A DNA stretch of 64,000 bases. Origin: Arthrobacter gallicola (GTDB lineage: Bacteria; Actinomycetota; Actinomycetes; Actinomycetales; Micrococcaceae). The stretch's first letter is position 1, and every line of letters begins with the position of its first letter. The translations under genes were made by a program, and so were the position numbers. The stretch lies in the NCBI RefSeq assembly GCF_014836775.1, contig NZ_JACSQD010000003.1, forward strand, positions 370,131 through 434,130, read 5' to 3'. The notes beneath the pieces are model-generated. The model saw only the letters and a program-made list of their open reading frames with translations, made no database searches and was not told the DNA's origin. Positions 1-9,261 of this stretch are shown in pieces.

Positions 1-1
1 A

Positions 2-1402
2 GACCTGGGGGCTGCGTGGGTAGCCCAGTGGGCCGTTTTCGAATCCGCTGGCCTGGTAGGCGGTGCGGATGGGGCCGTTCACACTGGCTTGAGCTCCTGT
101 CGCTGGGGACCAGAGCACGGCACCGCCGGCAAAGTTTTGGTAGCACCCTCCGCCACTAAGCCCACAGACGACGCCGCCACGAGGTGCGCCAAGAGCTGGG
201 TTGGCTGCTGCGGCGACACCAATGGCGTCAGCAGCCGGCGATCCGCTGCGGACAAACCGGTCCAGATCAGCAGTACTCCCGTTGAACACGTTTGAATCAC
301 CAGCGAAAGGCCCGGTACTGGAGTACTGCCAGACCTTGTATGCCGGCCAGCCATTCGGCAGGGCACCGGGGCCGGCCTGGCTGTAGGAAGCAATGTGCAG
401 GGGATGGTTTGCAAAAGCGTTTGTGTTCCCGGTGCAGGTCCGCCACCAGTCAGCGGTGGTGTAGATCATCGGGACGCGCCCGGTGCGGGACTGGATGGTA
501 TTCGAGAAGTCCCTGATCCAGGCAATCATCTGGGCGGCGCTCATGTTGTAGCAGGTATTGCCCAGCTGAGGATACGGGTTGTACTCAATGTCCAGCAGCG
601 GAGGAAGCGTCCGTCCGTCCGCCGACCAGCCCCCGCCGTTATTCACAAAATAATTCGCCTCGGCCGCGGCTGAGCCAACTGAGGGGATAGCGAAGTGGTA
701 GGCGCCCCGCACCATTCCCACATTCCCCGAACCGTTGTACTGCTGGTTGTAGTAGGGGTTCTTGTAGTAGGTTCCTTCGGTTGCCTTGACGTAGGCAAAG
801 CGGGACCCTTGGCGCCACGCGGAACCCCAGTCCACATTCTGTTGGTGGCTGCTGACATCCATGCCCTGGATGCCGGAGGGCATCCAGGTCGCGGCCAGCG
901 CGGCGGCGGGAGCAGCCGCGGATGCTTCGCCGGACACCGCAGCGGCAGGGGCACCCGCCGCTGTGTCCGGAATCTGCAGCGGGTTTTCCAGCCCGGCTTC
1001 AGCATTAGCTTCCTGCTGTTCTTCCCCGGGGGTGGGGACCTGCGCATCGCCCGTAACCAGCAGCCGCTCCAAACCCTGACCCATGCGGGCCCCAAACACT
1101 CCCGCCTCCTCCTTGGCTGTCTCCGCCAGAGCGCGCGCGGCTGCAGTTGGGGATTCGGCAACGGAACCTTCTGCCGACGAATCTACGACGGGATCCGTAG
1201 CATCAGCCGAGGGCACCTCTGTGGCGGGCCCGACGGCAGATTCTAAAGGTGCCTGCACGGATTCGGAGCCAGTATATGCTGAGGACGGGGATGGTGCGGG
1301 TGAGGGCAGGGGCTCTGCTAAAGCGGGGGACAATCCACTGCAGACGAGGGCTCCGGTCAGGGCTGCACTCCCGAGCCAGCGGGTGAGCGATTTTATGTTC
1401 AC
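2..1402 (-). CDS. Secreted GH25 lysozyme with LGFP repeats (C-terminus beyond window)
   Basis: Predicted extracellular 1,4-beta-N-acetylmuramidase that cuts peptidoglycan glycan strands. The GTG start at 1402 follows a GGAG ribosome site and opens a signal peptide of about 29 residues (ends ALA). Residues 30-175 are an Ala/Pro/Glu-rich linker, and the GH25 domain spans about 178-388 with the family motifs MDVSSHQ, GAYHFA, the catalytic DIE at 271-273, and DLDRF. From about residue 393 the sequence becomes an LGFP-type repeat (NPALGAP, GPLGYP), a module seen on actinobacterial cell-wall enzymes. At least 467 residues; the stop lies outside the window. The long disordered linker could span the wall. 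The GH25 call is firm from motifs; anchoring by LGFP is family knowledge. Confidence 0.9.
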   Translation of the reverse strand, partial: MNIKSLTRWLGSAALTGALVCSGLSPALAEPLPSPAPSPSSAYTGSESVQAPLESAVGPATEVPSADATDPVVDSSAEGSVAESPTAAARALAETAKEEAGVFGARMGQGLERLLVTGDAQVPTPGEEQQEANAEAGLENPLQIPDTAAGAPAAAVSGEASAAAPAAALAATWMPSGIQGMDVSSHQQNVDWGSAWRQGSRFAYVKATEGTYYKNPYYNQQYNGSGNVGMVRGAYHFAIPSVGSAAAEANYFVNNGGGWSADGRTLPPLLDIEYNPYPQLGNTCYNMSAAQMIAWIRDFSNTIQSRTGRVPMIYTTADWWRTCTGNTNAFANHPLHIASYSQAGPGALPNGWPAYKVWQYSSTGPFAGDSNVFNGSTADLDRFVRSGSPAADAIGVAAAANPALGAPRGGVVCGLSGGGCYQNFAGGAVLWSPATGAQASVNGPIRTAYQASGFENGPLGYPRSPQV

Positions 1403-1586
1403 AGTTACTCCAAATATTTGGCCCGCCATCGGGCCGGGGGTCATTGCAGACTATCGACAGCCGGGCGTTCATCGATAGGAACAACACGGGCATTTGATTC
1501 GGCGGGCCCTGTTTCGGACAGATAGACCTTTCCGCCGCTGTGACGCGCCGCACTCCCGATGTCTTGCAGGTTGCCGAAGAACGGCG

Positions 1587-3011
1587 TTATAGATCCTCAC
1601 ACCGAATCGTCGACCTCCACCCAGCTGGTTCCTGCAGTATTTCGACGCTTGAAAGTGTTGGGTCGGTACTGCAGGAAATTCGGGCAGCGCGCACTCCTTC
1701 GGCCCAGCTGGGCCCGCTGCTGCTAGCGGCATCAACTGGGAAGAAATAGATGGATTGGAGGATCAAGAACACCCCTGCCAATGCTGCGCGGAAGTGGGGG
1801 GTCTTGATAAACGAATCCCGCGTCCGTTGGAGATCAGAGCCTGAAGAGGCTGAAGTAGCCGCGATCAGCAGCGGTATGAGGGCCAGGAGGAACATCGACG
1901 GGGCCGTGCTGTAGCGGCTGAGGAAGAATTCCGACCATTTGTCAAGCGTATCGAATTCGGCGTATTTAAAATACGGTGCCGGATTGACAACGACGGCTGC
2001 TGCCCAAACAATACCGGAGGCGAGCAGCCATGTGATACCTGCAACCCGCTGTACACCAACTGAAAGCCGCATCACCAGGATAGCCACCACTGCAAAAGGT
2101 ATGGCGCTGAGGATGATCGGGGCCGGACCGAAAGCCTGGATATGGTTTGAGATAACGGTACTGCTGCCAAAAGAGACCGCTGCACTGGAATTCAGAAAGT
2201 ATCCATAAATAACCGACAAGATGTCCCAGTCTTGTCCCATGCCATCACGTTCTCTTGGGAACGCTAAAAGTGTGGTTATCTGACACACCACTCCGATGAT
2301 GAAGCCGCCCTTAGCCCACCACAGGCTTTTGTCTTTAATGCGCCAGAGCAGGAGGGGGAGGAAGAGGACCGACTGAATCTCACTCAGTGCTCCCGCCAGC
2401 GCTGCTGCCGCCAGGACTAATTTCTGGGCAAACGTATCGGGATGCTTCAGGAGTACCCAAGGCATGAGCCAAAGCAGATACCAATGGAGATTGGCAGCGT
2501 TACCCATGGTTTCCAATGCGCCGGGTGCAACAAGCACGGGGATGGAAGCCCACGCAAGCCGGGCCGTCACATTAGACGTGAGAGCGGAAGTGCAGTAATA
2601 CGTCAGAGCTGCGATGAGGCCAATGACAACACTGCACGCCGCCGTCAGTGCGACAGCATAAGCCTCCAACCCGAACACCGCCGCCACAAAGGCAACGATC
2701 AGCCGGGGCAAAAAGTGCAGATAACCGTCGTAGGGTGCAAGAAGGCCGGGTCCCTGCTCCAGGTACTCCTGCAGGAAAACGCGTCCGTCCTCAGCCCAAA
2801 CTGTCCCGGAAGAAACGGCCGGGACACGGAAGAAGGCCAGCAGCGTCCCCGCGAGCCCGACTGCAATCAACATCATCCCCGGGGTGAGCTGGGGGGGACG
2901 GGTTCGCCGGCCTTTACCAGACACAGTACGGGGCCTCTCCTTGCGGTCGATTAACCCATTTACGACAGGGATCGGTGTCGGCATTCGGGCACTCGGACCT
3001 TTCGATAGCAC
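1587..3011 (-). CDS. Polytopic membrane protein, GT-C-like putative glycosyltransferase
   Basis: A 474-residue protein with roughly ten to eleven hydrophobic segments after a basic, cytoplasmic N-terminal tail of about 45 residues. The first extracytoplasmic loop carries an acidic AEDGRVF motif, the position where lipid-linked-sugar (GT-C fold) glycosyltransferases keep their catalytic acid, and the C-terminal 40 residues look extracytoplasmic with two Cys. That resemblance is the only reason for the call: no specific family was recognised and the substrate is unknown. It lies upstream of the lysozyme on the same strand and is divergent from an acyltransferase, suggesting a role in surface glycan decoration. 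A shorter start at the second Met (about residue 10) is possible. Confidence 0.6.
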   Translation of the reverse strand: MLSKGPSARMPTPIPVVNGLIDRKERPRTVSGKGRRTRPPQLTPGMMLIAVGLAGTLLAFFRVPAVSSGTVWAEDGRVFLQEYLEQGPGLLAPYDGYLHFLPRLIVAFVAAVFGLEAYAVALTAACSVVIGLIAALTYYCTSALTSNVTARLAWASIPVLVAPGALETMGNAANLHWYLLWLMPWVLLKHPDTFAQKLVLAAAALAGALSEIQSVLFLPLLLWRIKDKSLWWAKGGFIIGVVCQITTLLAFPRERDGMGQDWDILSVIYGYFLNSSAAVSFGSSTVISNHIQAFGPAPIILSAIPFAVVAILVMRLSVGVQRVAGITWLLASGIVWAAAVVVNPAPYFKYAEFDTLDKWSEFFLSRYSTAPSMFLLALIPLLIAATSASSGSDLQRTRDSFIKTPHFRAALAGVFLILQSIYFFPVDAASSSGPSWAEGVRAARISCSTDPTLSSVEILQEPAGWRSTIRCEDL

Positions 3012-3294
3012 CCGGACGCCCCAGGTTCAGTACTAGAGAATACCCTTTATGCTCCGCAGCGATGGCGCCGCACGGTCCGCGACGGGAGCGGCGAACCGCG
3101 AAGGCACGGCCGCAGCATTCCGGCCCACAGGCCGCGGAATCGCTGAACTGGGATCCAGATTCTTCCGGTGTGCGCCAAAACACTCCGCCTGCATTATGCT
3201 GGCCGGGGCTCATGATCCGCGCCCAGGAATCCAGCTGATGCCGCTGTTTCACAGCGCTGCACCAGGTTTTGTCATCACGTTGAAAGATTGATAA

Positions 3295-4395
3295 ATGGCC
3301 GAATACGCACACCTGTCGGTGCAGGCAAAGCGAATTTCCCGCATAACACTGGGTGAGCTTTTCGACCCTAGAAGCAATTCCCTGAATGCAATCCGACTGG
3401 TTCTTGCGTCTCTTGTGGTCGTTTCACATTCATGGGTTATCGGCCGGGTTGGGGACGAGCCTTCTCTGGGCGGAAGACCCCTGGGAGCCTGGGCTGTCCT
3501 TGGGTTTTTCGGTATTTCCGGCTACCTCATTACCCGCAGCCGTTTCAATGGGCAGTCGGCAGCCCGCTTTCTCCGGGCCCGTTTCCTCCGGATATATCCT
3601 GGATTTCTGGCCGCCCTGCTCATGGTTGCCTTTGTGTTTGCCCCATTGTCGGTCGTTCTTGGGTCTGAGGGGTCACTCGAATTTAGTGACTCGCTGATGT
3701 ACGTCGTTCGTAATCTGCTCTTATACCCACCGTTCCTCTCTCAGACCAGCATCGGTACCACGCTGGCGGAAGGAGAAATATGGAACGGTGCCCTCTGGAG
3801 CCTCTTCTGGGAAGCGTGCTGCTACCTCGGCGTCGGCGTCCTGGGTACCGCCGCGCTGCGGGCCCGAAGCAGCGCCCTGTTGCTGCTCATTTTCCTGGGT
3901 TCGACTGCCGCGGCATTGGCTGCACACATGGGACTGGTTCCGCCCAGCGAACTCACCCTCGCTCCTGCGCTCATGGCGGCCTTCAGCGGAGGTGCCCTGA
4001 TGTACATACATGCGCGGAGAATCAGGGTTGTGCCTGCCGTGTCCATCTCTGCGGCCGTGCTCGCATTGTCCGTCGTCACCAACACTGCAACCGTTCTGGC
4101 GCCGCTTCCATTTGCAGTGCTTATCTTCGTCCTTGGCTCCGTCTTACCGCTGAGGCGGGTAGGAGCCAAACGCGACCTTTCCTACGGCATCTACATTTAC
4201 GGGGTGCCGGTCCAGAACCTCTTCGAAGTTGCGCTTCCGGACCTTTCCCTGCCCGTCTATCTCTTCGTTACGTTTGCATGCGTCATACCGCTGGCGCTGG
4301 CAAGTTTCACGTGGATTGAGGCACCGGCGATGAGGCTCAAGCAAAAGGTAAGACCGGAAGCTGCCGTGGTTCTTCCCGCTGGCACCAGCAGATAA
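3295..4395 (+). CDS. Acyltransferase 3 family membrane protein (OafA/YrhL-like)
   Basis: Integral membrane acyltransferase expected to move acetyl or similar groups onto surface sugars. The 366 residues begin with the family signature NSLNAIRLVLASLVVVSHS, whose His is the proposed catalytic residue, followed by FFGISGYLITRSR and the RFLRARFLRIYP block; about ten membrane segments follow. There is no C-terminal SGNH domain, unlike the larger homologue at 10886-13039. The start has only a weak upstream ribosome site, so the exact N-terminus is less sure. It is divergent from the GT-C-like gene, and the 283 bp between them must hold both promoters. Acceptor unknown. Confidence 0.87.
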   Translation: MAEYAHLSVQAKRISRITLGELFDPRSNSLNAIRLVLASLVVVSHSWVIGRVGDEPSLGGRPLGAWAVLGFFGISGYLITRSRFNGQSAARFLRARFLRIYPGFLAALLMVAFVFAPLSVVLGSEGSLEFSDSLMYVVRNLLLYPPFLSQTSIGTTLAEGEIWNGALWSLFWEACCYLGVGVLGTAALRARSSALLLLIFLGSTAAALAAHMGLVPPSELTLAPALMAAFSGGALMYIHARRIRVVPAVSISAAVLALSVVTNTATVLAPLPFAVLIFVLGSVLPLRRVGAKRDLSYGIYIYGVPVQNLFEVALPDLSLPVYLFVTFACVIPLALASFTWIEAPAMRLKQKVRPEAAVVLPAGTSR

Positions 4396-4601
4396 CGCCT
4401 TTACCTGGGGCAAAACGCTCATGTCCTGAATCCGGTGCCCCAAGGCCGGTGACGAACCCAAGAGTTTTCCACATTAGGCGCCCTTCACTCTCGCCAGCCG
4501 TGACTAAATCTCCTATCCTCGCCCCCAACGGCCGCGATGATGGCCAGTCAGATTAGTCTCGTTGCTGCAGCTTCCAGCTGCGGAGAGCCCGGGGGAGCGC
4601 C

Positions 4602-5828
4602 ATGGACGCTGTGCGTATTGTCGAGGATGAGGTTCGTGAGCTCATTCGCGTGCGCGGGCTGGACCCGGCGCGGCAGGTCCCCGAGGTCCGGCGCCTGGTT
4701 GAAGCAGCGGTCCAGGATTATGACGAACGCTCACTCCTGGGGTCGCTGCCGGCCCTTGGCCAACTGGACCAAGCACGGAAAAGGGTGTTCGACGCCGTTG
4801 CCGGGTACGGAGCCCTGCAGCCCCTTCTTGACGATCCCACGGTGGAAGAAATCTGGATCAACTCACCGGGCGAGGTCTACGCTGCCCGGGATGGCCGCTC
4901 TGAGCTGACCGCACTAACGCTCACCGCCGAACAGGTCCGCGACCTGGTGGAACGGATGCTGAAGTCCTCGGGCCGCCGCCTGGATCTATCCTCACCGTTC
5001 GTGGATGCCGCACTTCCAGACGGATCCCGCCTGCACGTGGTGATCCCGGATATCACCCGCAGGCACTGGGCCGTCAACATTCGCAAGTTCATTGTCCGCG
5101 CCAGCCGGCTGGAGCACCTGGTGGAGCTGGGGACACTCACGCCACAGGCGGCCCGGTTCCTGGCCGCCGCGGTGGCAGGAGGCCTGAACATCCTCGTGTC
5201 AGGCGCCACCCAGGCAGGGAAAACCACCCTGTTGAATTGCCTGGCCGCGTCCATCGGGGCCCGGGAACGGGTCGTGACGGTGGAGGAAATCTTCGAACTG
5301 CAGCTGCCCCTCCGCGACGTTGTGGGCCTGCAATGCCGCCAGGCGAACCTAGAGGGAACAGGGGAGATCCCCCTGCGCCGCCTGGTCAAGGAGGCGCTGC
5401 GGATGCGGCCGGACCGCTTAATAGTGGGGGAGGTCCGTGAGGCAGAAAGCCTGGACATGCTGATCGCCTTGAATTCCGGGCTGCCCGGGATGTGCACCGT
5501 CCATGCCAACAGCGCGCACGACGCAGTCACGAAAATTTCCACTCTCCCGCTGCTTGCCGGTGCCAATATCTCCAGCGCCTTCGTGGTTCCCACGGTGGCG
5601 TCCTGCATCGACCTGGTCGTGCACTGTGTCCGCACCTCCAGCGGGCGGCGGGAAATCGCGGAGATACTGGCGCTCGGCCGGCGCGTGGAAAACGGCATCA
5701 TTGAGTCTTCACTGGTCTTTCAGCGTGAGAACGGCAGGTTGATGCCCAGCCTGACGTCCCTTCCGTCGCCGGAAAAATTTGCCCGCGCGGGGATGAACCT
5801 TACGGAGCTGCTGGAGCCGGCAGCATGA
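4602..5828 (+). CDS. Tad pilus ATPase TadA/CpaF family
   Basis: Cytoplasmic hexameric secretion ATPase predicted to power assembly of the Tad (Flp) pilus. It has 408 residues, the normal length. The N-terminal domain leads to VEEIWINSPGEVY (about 81-93), then a Walker A at 201-209 (GATQAGKTT; most relatives have GATGSGKTT), an acidic Walker B box in the RPDRLIVGEVREAES block and the VHANSAHDA His box. The ATG follows a good GGGGAG ribosome site. It opens an operon of seven genes, mostly with overlapping or closely spaced ends. The TadZ/Ssd localisation ATPase that usually precedes tadA is absent from the upstream sequence. Confidence 0.93.
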   Translation: MDAVRIVEDEVRELIRVRGLDPARQVPEVRRLVEAAVQDYDERSLLGSLPALGQLDQARKRVFDAVAGYGALQPLLDDPTVEEIWINSPGEVYAARDGRSELTALTLTAEQVRDLVERMLKSSGRRLDLSSPFVDAALPDGSRLHVVIPDITRRHWAVNIRKFIVRASRLEHLVELGTLTPQAARFLAAAVAGGLNILVSGATQAGKTTLLNCLAASIGARERVVTVEEIFELQLPLRDVVGLQCRQANLEGTGEIPLRRLVKEALRMRPDRLIVGEVREAESLDMLIALNSGLPGMCTVHANSAHDAVTKISTLPLLAGANISSAFVVPTVASCIDLVVHCVRTSSGRREIAEILALGRRVENGIIESSLVFQRENGRLMPSLTSLPSPEKFARAGMNLTELLEPAA

Positions 5829-6679
5829 GTACCGTGGCTGGACTGACACTGGGCATCGGGCTGTTCCTCGTCTGGTGGTCCTGCTGGGCCCTGCCACCCC
5901 GCGCAGGAAAACCGCGGCGCCCAGGGAAATTGGGAGAGCTGCTGGCGGCGTCGGGGGTGTCGTGGGTGAGCCCCGCGGGACTGATCTCCAGCAGCGGTGT
6001 CCTCGGGATGCTGGTACTGCTGGTGGTGTGGCTGCTGACCGGATCGCCTGCCATCGGCGCCTGCTTCGGTGTGTTCGCCTGTGCTGTTCCGCTCACCGCG
6101 GTGCGGTGGCAGGCACGCAGGCGCTCAGCGTCGCTGTTAGAACTGTGGCCGGATGCCGTGGACCACCTGCGTTCGGCTATCCGCGCGGGCTTGTCACTGC
6201 CCGAAGCGCTGATCCAGCTCGGGGAGAACGGACCGCAGGAACTGCGCCCGCCGTTCCGTGAGTTTGGGGCGGATTACCGGGCTGGAGGCAATTTCGACGA
6301 AGCCCTGGGCAGCCTCAAGGAGAGACTGGCGGACCCGGTAGGTGACCGGATCGTGGAAGCCCTGCGTATTACAAGGCAGGTCGGCGGATCCGACCTCGGG
6401 CGGCTCCTTGGAACCCTAGCCGAGTTCCTGCGCGAGAACGCCAGGACTCGAAGCGAGCTCCTTGCCCGTCAATCCTGGACGATCAACGCTGCCCGGCTGG
6501 CCGTGGCGGCCCCATGGATCGTGCTGGTGCTGATGGCCAGCCGTCCCGAGGCCGTGGCCGCCTACAACACTCCCGCGGGAGCTGCCGTCCTCGTATCAGG
6601 AATGGTGATTTCGATCGGCTGCTACCGCCTTATGCTGCGCATCGGCGCCCTGCCACCCGACGAGAGGGTCCTGCGGTGA
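5825..6679 (+). CDS. Tad pilus inner-membrane protein TadB-like (T2SS F family)
   Basis: Platform protein of the Tad secretion apparatus. Its 284 residues contain two N-terminal membrane helices, a cytoplasmic type II secretion F domain (about 95-220, with LWPDAVDHLRSAIRAGLSLPEAL) and two C-terminal helices. The ATG overlaps the tadA stop by four bases (5825-5828), so translation is likely coupled. With the next gene it forms the paired TadB/TadC platform common to these loci. Family assignment rests on gene order plus the F-domain pattern and is reliable; exact partner contacts are inferred from the family. Confidence 0.88.
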   Translation: MSTVAGLTLGIGLFLVWWSCWALPPRAGKPRRPGKLGELLAASGVSWVSPAGLISSSGVLGMLVLLVVWLLTGSPAIGACFGVFACAVPLTAVRWQARRRSASLLELWPDAVDHLRSAIRAGLSLPEALIQLGENGPQELRPPFREFGADYRAGGNFDEALGSLKERLADPVGDRIVEALRITRQVGGSDLGRLLGTLAEFLRENARTRSELLARQSWTINAARLAVAAPWIVLVLMASRPEAVAAYNTPAGAAVLVSGMVISIGCYRLMLRIGALPPDERVLR

Positions 6680-7611
6680 GTGCGGAGTGGCCGGCGGCGT
6701 TCCTCGCCGGAGCCGGACTCGGAATCGGATTATGGCTCACAGTTGTTCGGCTGCCCTTCCTTCGGCCGCGGACTTTTGCCGACCGGATCGCCCCGCAGCT
6801 GCGTGCCGGCACTCATGGCTCGCGCCTGCTCAAGCCCGCTGACGTCACACCCTTCGGACCCCTGGAACGGATCTTCCGTCCGGTACTCCACGACCTGGTC
6901 CTGAAACTGAACCGGCTCAATCCTGCTGCGTCGGCTCTGCACAAGCGGCTGGAGCGTTCGGGCAGAGGGCTGACCGTATTGGAGTTCCGCTCTGAGCAGC
7001 TGCTCTATTCCGGGGCCGGTTTGGTTGTTGGCGGGGCAGGGGCCGTATGGCTGGCCGTGAACGGCCGCGTTTCGGTGCCCGGAGCAGCGGTTCTAACGGT
7101 AGCCGGAGGGCTGCTGGGGTACCTGCTGCGCGACTATCTTTTGACCCGCTCGGTGACGCGGCGCGAGGCGCTGATGCTGGCAGAGTTCCCCAGCCTGGCC
7201 GAGATGATGGCTCTGGCGGTAGGCGCGGGCGAAAGCGCCGGCGGCGCTTTGGAGAGGATCAGAAGGACGGCGCACGGAGAACTGGCCGGTGAATTCGAAA
7301 GGGTCTTGGCGGAAACCCGCTCCGGGGTCCCGCTGCTGGGTGCCCTCGCCAATCTGTCCAAGCGGACACAACTGGCACCGCTGTCCCGGTTTGTGGACGG
7401 CATCTCAGTCGCCATCGAACGCGGCACCCCGCTTGCAGACGTTATGCGGGCCCAGGCCCAGGACGTCAGGGACCTCGCCAAACGCGAACTCATGGAAGAA
7501 GCAGGCAAGAAGGAAATCGCGATGATGGTGCCGCTGGTTTTCGGAGTTCTTCCGCTCACTGTCCTGTTCGCCATCTTCCCGGGCCTCGCCCTGCTGAAGC
7601 TCGGACTCTAA
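6676..7611 (+). CDS. Tad pilus inner-membrane protein TadC-like (T2SS F family)
   Basis: Second platform protein of the pilus machine. The GTG at 6676 overlaps the tadB stop by four bases and gives a 311-residue protein; upstream starts in the same frame would read through tadB and are not believable. Residues 1-25 form a membrane segment, about 110-155 two more, and the F domain follows with EFPSLAEMMALAVGAGES and the terminal LMEEAGKKEIAMMVPLVFGVLP block typical of TadC. It ends in a hydrophobic helix. Position between tadB and the pilin-like gene supports the role. Confidence 0.88.
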   Translation: MSAEWPAAFLAGAGLGIGLWLTVVRLPFLRPRTFADRIAPQLRAGTHGSRLLKPADVTPFGPLERIFRPVLHDLVLKLNRLNPAASALHKRLERSGRGLTVLEFRSEQLLYSGAGLVVGGAGAVWLAVNGRVSVPGAAVLTVAGGLLGYLLRDYLLTRSVTRREALMLAEFPSLAEMMALAVGAGESAGGALERIRRTAHGELAGEFERVLAETRSGVPLLGALANLSKRTQLAPLSRFVDGISVAIERGTPLADVMRAQAQDVRDLAKRELMEEAGKKEIAMMVPLVFGVLPLTVLFAIFPGLALLKLGL

Positions 7612-7667
7612 AGGCCAGGCCCAGCGCTGCTCATTTGCCGCCCCAAGAAAAGAAAGAAAGGGTTCCA

Positions 7668-7898
7668 ATGCAAACAAGGTCCCAGATCCGCTCCTTTCCG
7701 GCCCGGCTTGCCGTCCGCCTGCAGCTCATGCTGCTGGCGGCACTTGCACCGGACAGAACCGACCGTGAACGGGGTGACGTTCCCGGTTGGGTAATGATCA
7801 CACTGATGTCGGCTGTCCTGGTCGCTGCCATCCTTGCGGTCGCCCAGGAGCAGCTCGTAACACTCTTTGAATCTGCCATTGACCAGGTACGGCGGTAA
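7668..7898 (+). CDS. Flp-type pilin-like small membrane protein
   Basis: A 76-residue protein in the slot where Tad loci encode the major pilin. The ATG at 7668 is preceded by AAAGGG. A basic N-terminal stretch of about 30 residues ends in DRERG, followed by a single hydrophobic helix (VPGWVMITLMSAVLVAAILAV) and an amphipathic tail. The arrangement suits a prepilin cut after the Gly, but the residue at +5 is Trp, not the Glu that type IV pilins use for assembly, and no prepilin peptidase gene is nearby. It may be a divergent pilin or a membrane accessory; the role comes mainly from position. Confidence 0.72.
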   Translation: MQTRSQIRSFPARLAVRLQLMLLAALAPDRTDRERGDVPGWVMITLMSAVLVAAILAVAQEQLVTLFESAIDQVRR

Positions 7899-8340
7899 GC
7901 CGGAGTCCGCTGCGGCCAGCGGCCGGGAGCGGAATGCCGGGGCAGCCCGCAAATCCGTCCGAACCGGCGAAGCTGGGTCAGCCGTCGTGGACTTTGTGCT
8001 GATTGGTGCCCTGCTGACGGTGATCGTCGTCGCGGTGATACAGCTGGCCCTGGTGCTTCACGTTCGCAATACGCTCATCGATGCGGCGGCATCCGGTGCC
8101 CGTTACGGTACTCTGGCGGACCGCAGCCCGCAGGAGGGGGTGGAACGTGCCCGGAACCTTATCTCCGGGACGCTGTCTCCGGCCTTCGCCGAAGACATCA
8201 CCTACACCCGCATGGGAGACGGTGCTGCGGCCATGCTTCAGATCCGGGTAGCCGCCCCACTGCCGGTGATAGGACTGATCGGACCCAGCGGAGGGATAGA
8301 GGTGACCGGGCATGCTTATTGGCCTGACGCAGCGGATTAG
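7867..8340 (+). CDS. TadE-like pseudopilin
   Basis: Minor-pilin-like protein of the Tad operon, up to 157 residues from a TTG at 7867 that overlaps the preceding gene by 32 bases. The hallmark is a short basic region followed by GSAVVDFVLIGALLTVIVV, matching the TadE pattern G-SAVV-[DE]-F with an acidic residue at +5, then a long extracytoplasmic domain containing AASGARYG. No convincing ribosome site precedes the TTG; an in-frame TTG at 7879 is equally possible, so the N-terminus is uncertain. The TadE-type helix itself is unmistakable. Confidence 0.82.
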   Translation: MNLPLTRYGGKPESAAASGRERNAGAARKSVRTGEAGSAVVDFVLIGALLTVIVVAVIQLALVLHVRNTLIDAAASGARYGTLADRSPQEGVERARNLISGTLSPAFAEDITYTRMGDGAAAMLQIRVAAPLPVIGLIGPSGGIEVTGHAYWPDAAD

Positions 8341-8770
8341 GGCTGCCGCGGGTGACGACGGCGCTGAGCAGGGGAGTGCCGTGGTGGAGTTCGTGTTCCT
8401 GGGCGTCCTGCTGCTGGTTCCGCTGGTCTATCTCATTGTCGCCGCCGGACAGGTCCAGGGCGCGGCCTACGCGGTGGTGGGTGCCGCAGACCATGCCGCG
8501 AAGGTCTATGCAGCTGCGGGGCCGGACGGCAGCCCCGAAGCCCAGGTGCGCACAGCCGCCGAACTCGCACTCTCCGACTTTGGCTTCGATGGGGCGGGAC
8601 TGGAGATGGCTGTGTCATGTTCAACCGGGTGCCATGCCCCCGGATCGACGGTGACCGTGACCGTGACCTTCGATGTTCCCCTGCCAGCAGCAGGCTCGAT
8701 CCCCGGTCTGGACATGGCGCCGGTCCGGGTCGATGCCACCTCCATGCAGACAGTGGAGCGGTTCGGATGA
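8312..8770 (+). CDS. TadE-like pseudopilin, second copy
   Basis: Second TadE family minor pilin, 152 residues. It starts with ATG at 8312, inside the end of the previous gene (29-base overlap), and carries the motif EQGSAVVEFVFLGVLLLVPLV with the canonical Glu at +5 after the processing Gly. The extracytoplasmic part has two Cys (VSCSTGC) that could form a small disulfide loop, and ends in a beta-rich stretch. It overlaps the next gene by four bases. Having two TadE-like proteins plus one TadG-like protein is typical of actinobacterial Tad loci. Confidence 0.85.
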   Translation: MLIGLTQRIRAAAGDDGAEQGSAVVEFVFLGVLLLVPLVYLIVAAGQVQGAAYAVVGAADHAAKVYAAAGPDGSPEAQVRTAAELALSDFGFDGAGLEMAVSCSTGCHAPGSTVTVTVTFDVPLPAAGSIPGLDMAPVRVDATSMQTVERFG

Positions 8771-9234
8771 GGACGGCGGAGAAGGTGCCGGAGGATGACG
8801 CCGGACAGGTCGGCGTGCTGATTATCGGCTATGTCCTGCTTGCGCTGCTGGTGATCACGGTTGTCGCCGCGGCATCATCGGTTTACCTCGGACATAAGAG
8901 ACTTCTTTCGGCCGCTGACGGAGCGGCGCTCGCAGCAGCCGACACCTTTTCGCTGTCGCAGGTTCAGGGATCGGAGGCAGGGCCCGGAAATGTTCCTGCT
9001 GCCGTGCTTGATGCCGGAGCCGTGACCGCGGCGGTAGAGCGGTACCTGGCCGACAGCCGGGCATCGGAACGGATCGACTCTCTGAACGTGGCAGCCGAGA
9101 CGGGAACAGTCGACAGCCGGACTGCCCGGGTGGTGCTGTCCGGCGTCGTTCACCCGCCGATCGTGAATTTCCTGGTACCGGACGGGATACCCATCACGGC
9201 CCAAAGCGACGCGCGGGCCCGCCTGACGAGGTGA
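8767..9234 (+). CDS. TadG-like / Flp pilus-assembly membrane protein
   Basis: Last gene of the Tad operon, 155 residues from the ATG at 8767, which overlaps the preceding stop by four bases. The N-terminal DDAGQVGVLIIGYVLLALLV helix followed by LLSAADGAALAAAD matches the TadE/G-like putative pilus-assembly domain (often annotated in actinobacteria as helicase-or secretion-associated TadE-like protein). The rest, about 100 residues, is predicted extracytoplasmic. Much shorter than proteobacterial TadG and without a von Willebrand domain. The assignment depends on the helix motif and operon position. Confidence 0.8.
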   Translation: MRTAEKVPEDDAGQVGVLIIGYVLLALLVITVVAAASSVYLGHKRLLSAADGAALAAADTFSLSQVQGSEAGPGNVPAAVLDAGAVTAAVERYLADSRASERIDSLNVAAETGTVDSRTARVVLSGVVHPPIVNFLVPDGIPITAQSDARARLTR

Positions 9235-9261
9235 CCTGTCAGGGGGAGGCGCGCAGCAGGA

